Shown here: positions 34,744 to 44,315 of the stretch, piece by piece
Layout of the letters: each line of letters starts with the position of its first letter
How positions within the stretch are numbered: position 1 is the stretch's first letter
Assembly (NCBI GenBank): GCA_030726065.1
Contig: JANREK010000046.1
Span: 62,001-126,000, forward strand
Length of the DNA stretch: 64,000 nt
Source of the DNA: Sediminibacterium sp.
GTDB lineage: Bacteria; Bacteroidota; Bacteroidia; Chitinophagales; Chitinophagaceae
Direction of reading: 5' to 3'
Notes under the pieces: model-generated
Told to the model about the DNA's origin: nothing
Seen by the model: only the letters and a program-made list of their open reading frames with translations
Databases searched by the model: none
Made by a program: the position numbers and the translations under genes

Positions 34744-36318
34744 ATGAAAAAAATACTAATTGCGTCATTAATGTTGATTGCTATGGTGTCTTGTACTAAA
34801 GATTTCGAAAGTACAAACCAAAATCCCAATCAAATTTCTGATGAGCTACTTAAGCAAGACTTTAACCTGGTAGGTTCGCCTTTCTCAGGTATGTTGTTAA
34901 ACCTTTTCGGAGGTCAAATTGAAGAGGATCTTTTACATGATTCTTGGATGGGGTATATGAATACGCCTACGCCATTTGTTGGTAATGTAAACAATACTAC
35001 TTATTACATTCGTTGGAACTCCTATTGGGGTCGCTCTTATAATAATGTAATGTCACCTTCAAGACAGGTAATAAGATTAGCTGGAGAAAACAATTTGCCA
35101 TTATTTGCAACATGGGCAAAATTAATACGCGTAATGTCAATGTCTAAAACATCGGCTTATCATGGACCAGTAATCTATTCAAACTATGGTGCAACTACTC
35201 CAGTTATCAATTATGATAAAGAGTCTGATTTGTACAATACTTTCTTCTTACAATTAGATTCAATCCAAGCTGCTTTTGCTGCTAATAAAACTTATGCAGG
35301 TTTTGCTAAGTTTGACCCTAGCTACAAAGGAAGCATTCCTGCTTGGCAAAAATTGGTGAATTCTATGAGATTAAGATTAGCGATGCGTTTGTCCAAAGTT
35401 GCTCCAAGTGTTGCTAAAACACAAGGTGAAAAAGCAATGGCTGATCCAGCTGGCTTAATAAACACAAATGCTGAAAACTTCATAGTTTCATTGAATGGTA
35501 ATATTATGCCAGTAGCACAAATTTGTTTCCAATGGGATGATACTCGTATGGGTAGCGTTATGGAATCATTTTTAGTTGGATTGAAAGATAATCGTATATC
35601 AAAATTCTATTCACCAGTAACAGATCCTGCATTATATGCTGATCATCCTACCGTTCCTTACAAAGGAATTCGTAATGGTGCATATTGTGAAGCAAAAGCA
35701 GATAAAGTACCTTACTCTAAAGTTTCTAACGACTTTAATAATGCGCAAACAAGACGTGGATTTACTGCATCTGAAGTTGCATTCTTAAAAGCAGAAGCTG
35801 CTTTAAGAGGTTGGGCTGGTGCTGGTAGTGCAAAAACAAACTACGAGAATGGTGTTAAATTATCATTCGAAGATTGGGGAGCAGGTGGCGTTGACGCTTA
35901 TTTAGCTGATGCGACAAGTAAGCCAATTGATTATGTAGATCCTAAGGATGCACGTAATAGCAATAAAGCTGCTTCAACAATTACTGTAGCATGGAATGAT
36001 GCTGACAATAATGAGTTGAAATTAGAAAAAATACTTACTCAAAAGTATATCAACACATTCACTAATACTATGGAAGCATGGGTTGATTTCAGAAGAACTG
36101 GCTACCCTAAGATTCCAGCTGTAGCTAAAAATGATTCTAGCCCTGATTGGGGAGTTATTCCAAAGAACGAGTGGATTAAGAGAATGCCATTCATCAACGG
36201 TGAAAGAACAGGTAACACTACTGGTGTTGCTGCTGCCGTTGCTACAATGGGTGCTGGTGCGAAAGATGATATCGCAACACGCTTATGGTGGGATACTGGT
36301 GTTGCTACAAACTTCTAA
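34744..36318 (+). CDS. SusD/RagB family nutrient-binding lipoprotein
   Basis: A 524-residue lipoprotein (lipobox AMVSC, Cys 17) that sits over the SusC barrel as a substrate-binding lid. It has N-terminal TPR-like helices, with SAYHGPVIYSNYG and SMRLRLAMRLSKVAPSVAKTQGEKA, and a late ILTQKYINTFTNTMEAWVDFRRTGYPK stretch. This is the usual signature of the SusD-like branch found with SusC pairs of Chitinophagaceae. It starts 19 bases after SusC, and a strong terminator follows. Confidence 0.93.
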   Translation: MKKILIASLMLIAMVSCTKDFESTNQNPNQISDELLKQDFNLVGSPFSGMLLNLFGGQIEEDLLHDSWMGYMNTPTPFVGNVNNTTYYIRWNSYWGRSYNNVMSPSRQVIRLAGENNLPLFATWAKLIRVMSMSKTSAYHGPVIYSNYGATTPVINYDKESDLYNTFFLQLDSIQAAFAANKTYAGFAKFDPSYKGSIPAWQKLVNSMRLRLAMRLSKVAPSVAKTQGEKAMADPAGLINTNAENFIVSLNGNIMPVAQICFQWDDTRMGSVMESFLVGLKDNRISKFYSPVTDPALYADHPTVPYKGIRNGAYCEAKADKVPYSKVSNDFNNAQTRRGFTASEVAFLKAEAALRGWAGAGSAKTNYENGVKLSFEDWGAGGVDAYLADATSKPIDYVDPKDARNSNKAASTITVAWNDADNNELKLEKILTQKYINTFTNTMEAWVDFRRTGYPKIPAVAKNDSSPDWGVIPKNEWIKRMPFINGERTGNTTGVAAAVATMGAGAKDDIATRLWWDTGVATNF

Positions 36319-36342
36319 TTAAGTTTAAAGTAATATATAAAA

Positions 36343-36375
36343 GCCTCCTTCCGAGAAATCGGAAGGAGGCTTTTT
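36343..36375 (+). terminator. Rho-independent terminator after susD
   Basis: GCCTCCTTCCGA pairs perfectly with TCGGAAGGAGGC around a GAAA tetraloop, followed by TTTTT. It ends the SusC-SusD unit and separates it from the GMC oxidoreductase gene. Confidence 0.95.
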
Positions 36376-36525
36376 CGTTTTGGGTGGTGCGTAATACTTG
36401 GAAAATTTGTATCGTTTCCTTTTGCGAACAATGAATAAGTGTATTAACTTTAAGTATAATCATGCTATATTTTAACATAGAACATAAGTCGAAAATTTAT
36501 TAAAATAACAGGTAAAAAATATCCT

Positions 36526-38208
36526 ATGTCAACAAATGCAAATACCTATGATGCCATTGTTATTGGATCTGGAATAAGTGGTGGTTGGGCGGCAAAAGAA
36601 TTATGTGAGAAAGGATTAAAAACATTGGTGCTGGAGCGAGGTCGCGATGTAGTACATTTAAAAGATTATCCAACGGCAACAAAAAATCCTTGGGATTTTT
36701 CCCATCGAGGTAAAAAAACAAATGCATTAACCAAGGACAATCCTGTGGTAAGTAAGTGTTATGCATATAATGAAACATCGGAACACTTTTTTGTTAAAGA
36801 TGCGGAGCATCCATATATACAAGAGAAGCCCTATGATTGGATCAGGGGTTATCAAGTAGGTGGTAAATCATTATTATGGGCAAGGCAAACACAACGTTGG
36901 AGTAAATTTGATTTTGAAGGACCCGCACGCGATGGTTTTGGAAATTGGCCCATCAGTTATAATGAATTAGCACCTTGGTACACGCATGTGGAAATATTTG
37001 CAGGGATTAGTGGCAATTATGATAAGTTAGAAACCTTGCCGGATGGTTCTTTTTTACCTGCATGGGAAATGAACTGTGTTGAAAAAGATATGCAGGCAAG
37101 TATTAATAAAAAATTTACGAATCGTCACGTCATACAAGGGCGTTGTGCGCATTTAACTGTACCACAACCCATACATATTGAACAGGGTAGGCAGCAATGT
37201 CAAGCCAGGTCCTTATGTGAAAGAGGCTGTCCTTTCGGTGGTTATTTTAGTTCAAACGCATCTACGATTCCTTGGGCACAAAAAACAGGAAATTTAACAT
37301 TGCAAGTGAATTCAGTGGTGCATTCAATTATTTATGATGAAGCAAGTCAAAAAGCATCAGGCGTAAGAGTGATTGATAGTATAACAAAAAAAGTAACGGA
37401 GTATTATGCTAAAATTATATTTTTAAACGCAGCAACACTTAATACCAATTTAATTTTATTGAATTCCACTTCAAAACGATTCCCGAATGGTTTAGGCAAT
37501 GACAACGGTTTGTTAGGAAAGTATGTAGCGTTTCATAATTATCGTGGTGGTTTAGCTGCGAACATTGATGGCCCATTAGATAAATATTATTATGGTCGTC
37601 GTCCTACACAACCCATGATGCCTAATTTTAGAAATGTCCATAAACAAGAAACTGATTTTCAAAGAGGCTATATGGTATTTTTTGGGGCAGGTCGTGGTCT
37701 TGCATCTGCACAGGGCGTTGGCGCTGAATTTAAGGAACAAGCAACTGAATTAGGGGGATGGCATGTTTCCATGATGATGCAAGGGGAAACCGTCCCTAAA
37801 AAAACCAATCATGTTCGATTGAGCGAAGATAAAAAAGATGCATGGGGCATTCCGCAATTAATTACAAGTATCGACTATGATGCCAATGATGAACTATTAT
37901 TAAAAGATTTTTTACAAACTGGTAGTGAATTACTAGATGCTGCAGGTTGCAAGGATATACATTCCTGGGATACCAAACAAAATCCAGGCTTAGATATACA
38001 TGAAATGGGTGGTGTACGTATGGGTAAGGATCCTGAAACCTCTTTATTGAATGAATGGAATCAAATGCACCATTGTAAAAATGTGTTTGTTACGGATGGC
38101 GCTTGTATGGTAAGTACGGGTACGCAAAATCCATCACTCACATTTATGGCTTTAACTGCACGTGCTGCTAATTATGCAGTGGAGCAGCTAAAGAAAAATA
38201 ATTTATAA
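36526..38208 (+). CDS. GMC family FAD-dependent oxidoreductase
   Basis: A 560-residue flavoprotein of the glucose-methanol-choline superfamily, close to the catalytic subunit of membrane gluconate/sugar dehydrogenases. The FAD motif GSGISGGWAAKEL lies at residues 14-26 and is followed by LVLERGRD. Other markers are GYQVGGKSLLWARQTQRW, three Cys in QCQARSLCERGC, and a C-terminal HEMGGVRMG and TQNPSLTFMAL carrying the active-site His/Asn area. No signal peptide and no cytochrome or small-subunit gene is adjacent. It probably oxidises a sugar or polyol hydroxyl. Confidence 0.88.
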   Translation: MSTNANTYDAIVIGSGISGGWAAKELCEKGLKTLVLERGRDVVHLKDYPTATKNPWDFSHRGKKTNALTKDNPVVSKCYAYNETSEHFFVKDAEHPYIQEKPYDWIRGYQVGGKSLLWARQTQRWSKFDFEGPARDGFGNWPISYNELAPWYTHVEIFAGISGNYDKLETLPDGSFLPAWEMNCVEKDMQASINKKFTNRHVIQGRCAHLTVPQPIHIEQGRQQCQARSLCERGCPFGGYFSSNASTIPWAQKTGNLTLQVNSVVHSIIYDEASQKASGVRVIDSITKKVTEYYAKIIFLNAATLNTNLILLNSTSKRFPNGLGNDNGLLGKYVAFHNYRGGLAANIDGPLDKYYYGRRPTQPMMPNFRNVHKQETDFQRGYMVFFGAGRGLASAQGVGAEFKEQATELGGWHVSMMMQGETVPKKTNHVRLSEDKKDAWGIPQLITSIDYDANDELLLKDFLQTGSELLDAAGCKDIHSWDTKQNPGLDIHEMGGVRMGKDPETSLLNEWNQMHHCKNVFVTDGACMVSTGTQNPSLTFMALTARAANYAVEQLKKNNL

Positions 38209-38260
38209 AATTTTTACGTGAATTTATTTTAATCATGGATGAAATTTAAATAACCATACA

Positions 38261-39766
38261 TTGAAAAAACATTTTTTACAAATAGTCATTACTTTCTTTT
38301 GTTCATTTATATTTTCCTTCACACAAGGACAGCAAAAAATAGGCAAGCCCAATATCATTTATATTTATGCAGATGATTTAGGATACGGAGAATTAGGATC
38401 CTACGGACAAAAGAAAATTAAAACACCTTACTTGGATCAAATGGCAAGGGAGGGAATGCGCTTTACCCAACATTATAGTAGTGCGCCAGTATGTGCACCA
38501 TCCCGTTGTATGTTGATGACAGGTAAAAATCCTGGACATACTTATATCAGAGGCAATTATGAATTAGGTGGTTTTGCAGATAATGAAGAAGGGGGGCAGA
38601 TGCCCTTGCATGAAGGCGCTTATACCATGGCTAAAATGTTGAAAGAAAGAGGGTATGCCACAGCGCTCGTTGGGAAGTGGGGTATGGGTGTTACAGGTAC
38701 TACAGGTACGCCATTAAAACAAGGCTTCGATTATTATTATGGCTACTTGGATCAAAAGCAAGCACATAATTATTATCCTACCCATTTATGGGAGAATGAT
38801 CATTGGGATACTTTAAATAATCCTTTTATCAATGTGCATTCGGCCATCAATCCTGCCACTGCAACGGATGCTGATTTTGAAAAATATCGTGGTAAGGATT
38901 ATGCGCCAGCAAAAATGACGGAAAAGGCTATAGGTTTTATTGAAAAAAATAAAAGCAAGGCATTTTTTCTTTACCTGCCTTATACCATTCCACATTTATC
39001 ATTACAAGCCCCTGCGGAATATGTACAAAAGTATATTGGACAATTTGAGGAGCAACCTTATTATGGCGACAAGGGGTATGCGCCTAATAAATATCCATTA
39101 AGTACTTATGCTGCAATGATTAGTTTTTTAGATGCGCAAGTGGGTATCATCATGCAAAAGATAAAGGCCTTGGGTTTAGATGAGAATACCATTATTATGT
39201 TTTCTAGTGACAATGGAGCTACTTTTTCAGCTGGAGTAGATGCAAAGTTCTTTAATAGTGTTAGTGGCTTTAGGGGCCTTAAAATGGAAGTATATGAGGG
39301 AGGTATTCGTGTTCCCTTCATTGCAAGATGGCCTGGCAAAATAAAAGAAAATACTACTTCTGATTTGTTGTCAGTGCAATATGATATTATGCCCACATTG
39401 GCTGAGTTAACGGGTAAGCCATTGATGGGTATGGATGGTTTATCCCTATTGCCTACCTTATTAAGTAAGCAAGTGTCACAAACAAAACATGAATTCATGT
39501 ATTTTGAATATCCCGAAAATGGGGGACAAATTGCAGTTCGATTAGGCAATTGGAAAGGGGTTCAAATGAATGTTCGAAAAAATCCAACCGGAAATTGGGA
39601 ACTGTATGATATAGCGAATGACCCGTTTGAAAAAAATAATGTTGCACTGGCTAATCCAACAATTATTAATCAAATGAAATTAATTGCCAAGCAACAGCAT
39701 ATGCATCCGCAGGTTCTAGAATGGGAATTTATTGATCCTAAAATTAAAAAGGCGAATTCAAAATAA
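38261..39766 (+). CDS. Sulfatase (arylsulfatase type, formylglycine-dependent)
   Basis: A 501-residue exported sulfatase. It begins with a TTG codon (no ATG in frame nearby) and a signal peptide ending near FTQGQQ. The catalytic motif C-A-P-S-R starts at C78, the residue converted to formylglycine, and is followed by CMLMTG. Metal ligands include D38-D39 in IYADDLGYG and the pair in MFSSDNGAT. The C-terminal part has VRLGNWKGVQ and WELYDIANDPFEKNN, typical of arylsulfatase A-like enzymes. No maturase gene is in the window. The substrate is unknown. Confidence 0.92.
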   Translation: MKKHFLQIVITFFCSFIFSFTQGQQKIGKPNIIYIYADDLGYGELGSYGQKKIKTPYLDQMAREGMRFTQHYSSAPVCAPSRCMLMTGKNPGHTYIRGNYELGGFADNEEGGQMPLHEGAYTMAKMLKERGYATALVGKWGMGVTGTTGTPLKQGFDYYYGYLDQKQAHNYYPTHLWENDHWDTLNNPFINVHSAINPATATDADFEKYRGKDYAPAKMTEKAIGFIEKNKSKAFFLYLPYTIPHLSLQAPAEYVQKYIGQFEEQPYYGDKGYAPNKYPLSTYAAMISFLDAQVGIIMQKIKALGLDENTIIMFSSDNGATFSAGVDAKFFNSVSGFRGLKMEVYEGGIRVPFIARWPGKIKENTTSDLLSVQYDIMPTLAELTGKPLMGMDGLSLLPTLLSKQVSQTKHEFMYFEYPENGGQIAVRLGNWKGVQMNVRKNPTGNWELYDIANDPFEKNNVALANPTIINQMKLIAKQQHMHPQVLEWEFIDPKIKKANSK

Positions 39767-39799
39767 AAAAAACACCCTTCGCATGCGCAAAGGGTGTTT
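39764..39799. terminator. Bidirectional terminator between sulfatase and Gfo/Idh genes
   Basis: AAACACCCTT pairs with AAGGGTGTTT, with a GC-rich inner GCATGC. An A run on the left (T run on the minus strand) lets it serve both convergent genes. It begins inside the sulfatase stop codon. Confidence 0.85.
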
Positions 39800-39860
39800 G
39801 AAATTATATGTTGTCAACAGAAATTTAATAGGCTTAATGTAAAGCTTATTATTATAACAC

Positions 39861-41051
39861 TTAATTAATTGTTTGCTCTGTAATTTTTCCGGTGGCTTTA
39901 TTTTTCAATATTAATTTTTTTGCACCATAGTGGGTCATTTCTTCCTTCACTAAATAATGCTCCGCATCATATTCCACTAAATGACTTTCCTTGGTTAGTC
40001 CAGTTTTACCTCTCCAAATATCTAATTGAACAGGTTCCCATAATTTTGTTTTGGCTGATTTGTAAGCGGCATCTAAAATTGCATTCACCACATACCCATC
40101 ATAAAAAGTTTCCTTCGGAGCAACGCCTTTTTCCATGGAGTTAAACATATCCATAAACATATGGTTATATCCTAACTCATTAAGCTCATCACCCACAGGG
40201 AATAACCAGCCACTATTGCTTTCAGATTTTTCTGAAATATAATCACCGCCTTTGCCAGTAGTGAACATTTCAAATCCTGTTCTTAAAAAACTATTAATCC
40301 AAATAGTGCCTTCTGTACCCATTACCTCATCCCTTAAATCCAATCCACCCCTGAAGGTCCAGCTTACTTCAAATTGACCAATGGCACCGTTCTCATATTT
40401 TACTAAGCCAATCGCATGATCCTCGGCATCAATGGGTTTTACTTGCGTATCTGCCCAGCACATTACTTCAATAGGTTTGATATCCTTACCAATATAACTA
40501 CGTGAAATTTCAACGCAATGACATCCTAAATCTAAAATACATCCACCGCCTGCTTGCTCAATATCCCAAAACCAATCACTGTGAGGCCCAGGGTGGGTTT
40601 CACGGGACTTAGCCCATAAAACACGTCCGATAGCTCCTTCTTTAACGCTTTGCTGCGCTTTAATAAATTTAGGGGTATACACTAAGTCCTCTAGGTAACC
40701 GTTAAAAATTCCTGCTTCTTCCACTGCAATCAGCATACGTTTCGCTTCATCACTATTACGGCCTAATGGCTTAGTGGTCATTACTGCTTTTTTATGTTTG
40801 CAACAAAGCATCACCGCAATTTCATGAATATTATTCGGAAGTGCAATACATACCACATCCACATCAGGGTGGCTAATCGCAGCTTCCATATCGGTTGTCC
40901 AATGTGCACAGTTGTAATCGGCAGCAAATTTTGTAGCCGACTCCTCGCGTCGCGCATAAATACTTACCACTTTGTCCTTACTACGGTAGCCTTGTAAAGC
41001 ATCTGCATAAAATCTGCCAATAAATCCTGCTCCTAACATCGCAATTCTCAT
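39861..41051 (-). CDS. Gfo/Idh/MocA family oxidoreductase
   Basis: A 396-residue NAD(P)-dependent sugar or polyol dehydrogenase. The Rossmann motif GAGFIGRFYADAL is at residues 7-19, the catalytic-lysine loop is TTKPLGRNSDEA, and the active-site segment GGGCILDLGCHCVE contains the conserved Asp and His. No signal peptide is present, so it is cytoplasmic. It is convergent with the sulfatase, and 115 bases downstream of the MFS carrier on the same strand. The substrate is probably an oxidised sugar, inositol or similar, taken up by that carrier. Confidence 0.88.
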   Translation of the reverse strand: MRIAMLGAGFIGRFYADALQGYRSKDKVVSIYARREESATKFAADYNCAHWTTDMEAAISHPDVDVVCIALPNNIHEIAVMLCCKHKKAVMTTKPLGRNSDEAKRMLIAVEEAGIFNGYLEDLVYTPKFIKAQQSVKEGAIGRVLWAKSRETHPGPHSDWFWDIEQAGGGCILDLGCHCVEISRSYIGKDIKPIEVMCWADTQVKPIDAEDHAIGLVKYENGAIGQFEVSWTFRGGLDLRDEVMGTEGTIWINSFLRTGFEMFTTGKGGDYISEKSESNSGWLFPVGDELNELGYNHMFMDMFNSMEKGVAPKETFYDGYVVNAILDAAYKSAKTKLWEPVQLDIWRGKTGLTKESHLVEYDAEHYLVKEEMTHYGAKKLILKNKATGKITEQTIN

Positions 41052-41166
41052 CTTAAATTGTTTTTATATTTTAAAATTTTGTTACTTTTTTTAAATGCTA
41101 TTAAATCTTCTAGCTCATTGAAATCTATAAACGCTATTTACTTAAGTAATTTGTCAATCCTATAAA

Positions 41167-42378
41167 TTAGTTAGTAACGCTAGTTTCCTTTTTCTCATTA
41201 AAAAATAAAATAAAAGCAATTAATACCACGCCGGCGATAGCTGCAGGGATTAACCAAATGGTTGTCCAATTGTGTTGCACTGCGCCTGTAACTGTATCCG
41301 TTATTTTATTTTGGTCCACCACATAACCACTGTATTTAGTTCCTAGAAACATTCCAACGCCGTAAGTGGCAAAGGTAAATAATCCTTGTGCAGCATTTTT
41401 AATTTTTTCTCCTGCTTTTTTCTCGGTATACATATAACCTGTTACAAAAAAGAAATCATAACATATGCCGTGTAAAATAATGCCTGCATACAACATCCAA
41501 GTGATATTCATGTTACCATAAGCAAAAAATACATAACGCAATAACCAAGCAGTAACCCCTAATATCAACATATTTTTTACACCAATGCGATTAAACATAA
41601 ACGGAATCGCTAAAATAAATAGGGCTTCAGATACCTGACCTAAAGTCATTTTCCCAGCAGCGTTTTGTAATCCAATTTCATTTAAAAATGGATTGGCAAA
41701 TCCATAATAAAAAGATAAGGGGATACATATTAAAATAGCAGAAATGAAAAAGATAAAAAAGGACCTTGTTTTAAATAACACAAATGCGTCTGTGCCTAAA
41801 ATAGCTAAAGCATTTGCTTTTTCACCTTTTCCTTTAGGTGGTGTATTAGGCAATGCAAAACTTAATAATCCAAGTAGGATGGATACGCCAGCAGCCACTT
41901 GAAACGTGCCCGCTGTTTTTTCAATACCTAATTGACTAATGATTAATCCTGCTGCAATCCAACCTAATGTTCCAAATACACGAATCCAAGGAAATTGTTT
42001 TCCTGCATCTGTCATTTGTCCAAATGCCACACTATTACTTAGTGCGATAGTAGGCATATACAATAAGGAGTAAACTAAAATTACCCAATAAAAACTATCG
42101 TTGTTCACTTGTGTTGCATAATAAAGTAGGGCAGCACCTAATAAATGTAATACACCCATAATTTTTTGTGCTGCAAAAAAACGATCTGCAATCATCCCCA
42201 CAAAAAATGGACTTATGATAGTTGCAATCGCACCTGCGCTATACGCAGCACCAATATTCATACCTGATGACTTTAATACCTCCCCCATATAAGTTCCCAT
42301 GGTTACATACCAGGCGCCCCAGATGTAATATTGTAAAAACATCATGGAAGATAATAAGACACTGATTTTTGTTTTCAT
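41167..42378 (-). CDS. MFS transporter, nucleoside:H+ symporter (NupG) type
   Basis: A 403-residue inner-membrane carrier with 12 transmembrane helices. Its start, LSSMMFLQYYIWGAWYVTMGTYM, and the GMIADRFFAAQKIMGVLHLLGA loop match the nucleoside:H+ symporter branch of the MFS. In Bacteroidota these carriers are often found beside sugar or polyol oxidoreductases, so import of a sugar derivative is as likely as nucleosides. It lies upstream of the Gfo/Idh/MocA gene on the same strand. Confidence 0.85.
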   Translation of the reverse strand: MKTKISVLLSSMMFLQYYIWGAWYVTMGTYMGEVLKSSGMNIGAAYSAGAIATIISPFFVGMIADRFFAAQKIMGVLHLLGAALLYYATQVNNDSFYWVILVYSLLYMPTIALSNSVAFGQMTDAGKQFPWIRVFGTLGWIAAGLIISQLGIEKTAGTFQVAAGVSILLGLLSFALPNTPPKGKGEKANALAILGTDAFVLFKTRSFFIFFISAILICIPLSFYYGFANPFLNEIGLQNAAGKMTLGQVSEALFILAIPFMFNRIGVKNMLILGVTAWLLRYVFFAYGNMNITWMLYAGIILHGICYDFFFVTGYMYTEKKAGEKIKNAAQGLFTFATYGVGMFLGTKYSGYVVDQNKITDTVTGAVQHNWTTIWLIPAAIAGVVLIAFILFFNEKKETSVTN

Positions 42379-42454
42379 TGGTTGGTTTTAAGCGAATTCA
42401 ATATACAAAAATTTAGCAATTTAAGGAAGGGAAATGACCAAAAATAACTAACAA

Positions 42455-42487
42455 ATAAGCCTACCAATGTGTATTTAGTAGGCTTAT
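42455..42487 (-). terminator. Possible terminator of the sulfhydrylase gene
   Basis: ATAAGCCTAC and GTAGGCTTAT form a 10-bp stem with a 13-base loop, 54 bases past the stop of the metZ-like gene. The T run on the minus strand is short (TTTG), so termination may be partial. Confidence 0.5.
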
Positions 42488-42540
42488 CGAATTAATTGGA
42501 TAAATCACAATAATCCATCCAATTGTATGTTAAAATTCAG

Positions 42541-43710
42541 CTAACAAGCAGCAAGCGCTTGTAAAATATCCGCTAAAATATCTTCTCTATGTTCTAGTCC
42601 CGCAGAAATACGAATCAATCCTGGTGTGATGCTTACTGCTTGGCGTTCTGCTTCCGATAATTTGGCATGCGTGGTACTTGTAGGGTGGGAAGCAATACTG
42701 CGTGTATCGCCAAGGTTGGCGGTAAGGGATAACATTTTTAATGCATTAAGAAATGTTTGGCCAGCTTCAATGCCATCTTTTAATTCAAAACAAACAATGC
42801 CACCGCCATTTTTCATTTGCTTTTTTGCAATAGCAACATGTGGGTGGGAATGTAAGAAAGGATATTTTACAAAATTGATTTTAATATTTCCTTCAAGCTG
42901 TTCTGCAATAAATAAAGCGTTGCTTGCGTGTCTTTCCATTCTTACTTCTAAAGTTTCTAAACTCTTACTTAATACCCATGCATTAAATGGAGATAGAGAA
43001 GGCCCTGTGGAACGACAAAATAAATAAATGTCATGAATCAAATCTTTTCGACCAACAACTGCACCGCCTAATACACGACCCTGTCCATCAATCCATTTAG
43101 TTGCAGAGTGTACCACTAAGTCCGCACCTAAATCAATCGGTGTTTGTCCTATCGGTGTTGCAAAACAATTATCTACATTCAAAATAACATTGTGTTTTTT
43201 AGCAATCGCACTGATCATGCTAATATCCAACACATCTAATCCTGGATTGGTAGGGGTTTCTAAATAAATCATTTTAGTTTGCGTAGTTATCGCAGCTTCC
43301 CACTCCGTAGCAGTAGCGCTGGCACCTACATAACTATAATCAATACCGTATTTGGGTAAGTATTTGGATATCACCGTATGCGTACTTCCGAAAATTGAAT
43401 TGCAGGATAATAAATGATCTCCTTTTTTTAATAAGGCCATAAAGGAGCCAAAAACAGCACTCATGCCACTCGATGTTGCAAAACCAGCCTCTGCATTTTC
43501 TAACACACATAAACGATCTACAAATTCTTGCACGGAAGGATTGGAGAAACGGCTATAAATATTCGCATCCGTTTCATCCGCAAATGCAGCACGCATATCT
43601 TCCGCATTATCAAAAGTAAAACTGCTTGTTAAAAACAAGGGAGAGGAATGTTCGTGCTCAGAAGTTTGCGGAACTCTGGTTCTGATTAATTTGGATTGAT
43701 TATGTTTCAT
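42541..43710 (-). CDS. O-acyl-homoserine sulfhydrylase (MetZ-like, Cys/Met metabolism PLP enzyme)
   Basis: A 389-residue PLP enzyme that makes homocysteine from an O-acylhomoserine and sulfide. The PLP lysine is K205 in HSATKWIDGQGRVLGGAVVG, a sequence typical of MetZ and less like cystathionine gamma-synthase. Other family blocks are SRFSNPSVQEF, GFATSSGMSAVFG and YLETPTNPGLDVLD. With metX nearby on the other strand, the substrate is probably O-acetylhomoserine. The gene stands alone between a weak terminator and an OsmC gene. Confidence 0.88.
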   Translation of the reverse strand: MKHNQSKLIRTRVPQTSEHEHSSPLFLTSSFTFDNAEDMRAAFADETDANIYSRFSNPSVQEFVDRLCVLENAEAGFATSSGMSAVFGSFMALLKKGDHLLSCNSIFGSTHTVISKYLPKYGIDYSYVGASATATEWEAAITTQTKMIYLETPTNPGLDVLDISMISAIAKKHNVILNVDNCFATPIGQTPIDLGADLVVHSATKWIDGQGRVLGGAVVGRKDLIHDIYLFCRSTGPSLSPFNAWVLSKSLETLEVRMERHASNALFIAEQLEGNIKINFVKYPFLHSHPHVAIAKKQMKNGGGIVCFELKDGIEAGQTFLNALKMLSLTANLGDTRSIASHPTSTTHAKLSEAERQAVSITPGLIRISAGLEHREDILADILQALAAC

Positions 43711-43801
43711 AAGTTAAATGCTACTTATTTATATTTAAATACTTTTTATAAATTGAATGTCTTAATAATCGGCAACTATTTTTTGATGAATGTTATGATG
43801 G

Positions 43802-44221
43802 TTACAACATTTCAACGGTCCATGTAATTTTCGCACCAGCTGCAATTAAGGTAGCTGCTACGGAACAATATTTATCTATCGAAAGGGCGCATGCTTTTTC
43901 AGCTCTTTCTTTAGTCATGGTTCCTTTAAATTTAAAAATAATATGAATGGTTTTCCATAATGCAGGTTCTTTGCCTATTTGACGTTCCCCATTGATCTCC
44001 ATTTCTAAAACTTCAATTGTTTCTTTTTGTTTCTTTAATATCATCACAATATCAACCCCACTACATCCACCTAATGCACTTAATAAAGCTTGCATCGGTC
44101 TAACGCCACTGCCATGTCCACCTTGGTACTCAGGAATATCCATGGTAATGGTTTGCCCAGTTTCATCGGTTGTAACAAATTGATATTCGTCGTCAATCCG
44201 CTTTAAATTTATAGTCGCCAT
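43802..44221 (-). CDS. OsmC family protein
   Basis: A 139-residue protein of the OsmC/Ohr superfamily, thiol-dependent peroxidases for organic hydroperoxides. The two expected cysteines occur in GGCSGVDIVMILKKQ (near residue 54) and SIDKYCSVAATL (near 124). The context is unclear: it lies between metZ-like and metX genes, divergent from the latter. Family members of this subgroup often have unknown substrates. Confidence 0.85.
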   Translation of the reverse strand: MATINLKRIDDEYQFVTTDETGQTITMDIPEYQGGHGSGVRPMQALLSALGGCSGVDIVMILKKQKETIEVLEMEINGERQIGKEPALWKTIHIIFKFKGTMTKERAEKACALSIDKYCSVAATLIAAGAKITWTVEML

Positions 44222-44259
44222 AGGTGATTCTTGTTAGTAGTTAAGAAGTATAAAATTTG

Positions 44260-44267
44260 TACCTTTG
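44260..44267 (+). promoter_or_regulatory. -7 box of metX
   Basis: TACCTTTG fits TAnnTTTG and lies 48 bases before the ATG at 44316. The TTG in this box is not a start codon. Confidence 0.5.
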
Positions 44268-44315
44268 GCAAAGGTAATTCAAATAGATACTTACTTAGCA
44301 ATAGAATTCAAAAAA

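Noticed and set aside
39106..39549. 147-residue minus-strand ORF
   Set aside because: Antisense to the sulfatase; no independent signal.
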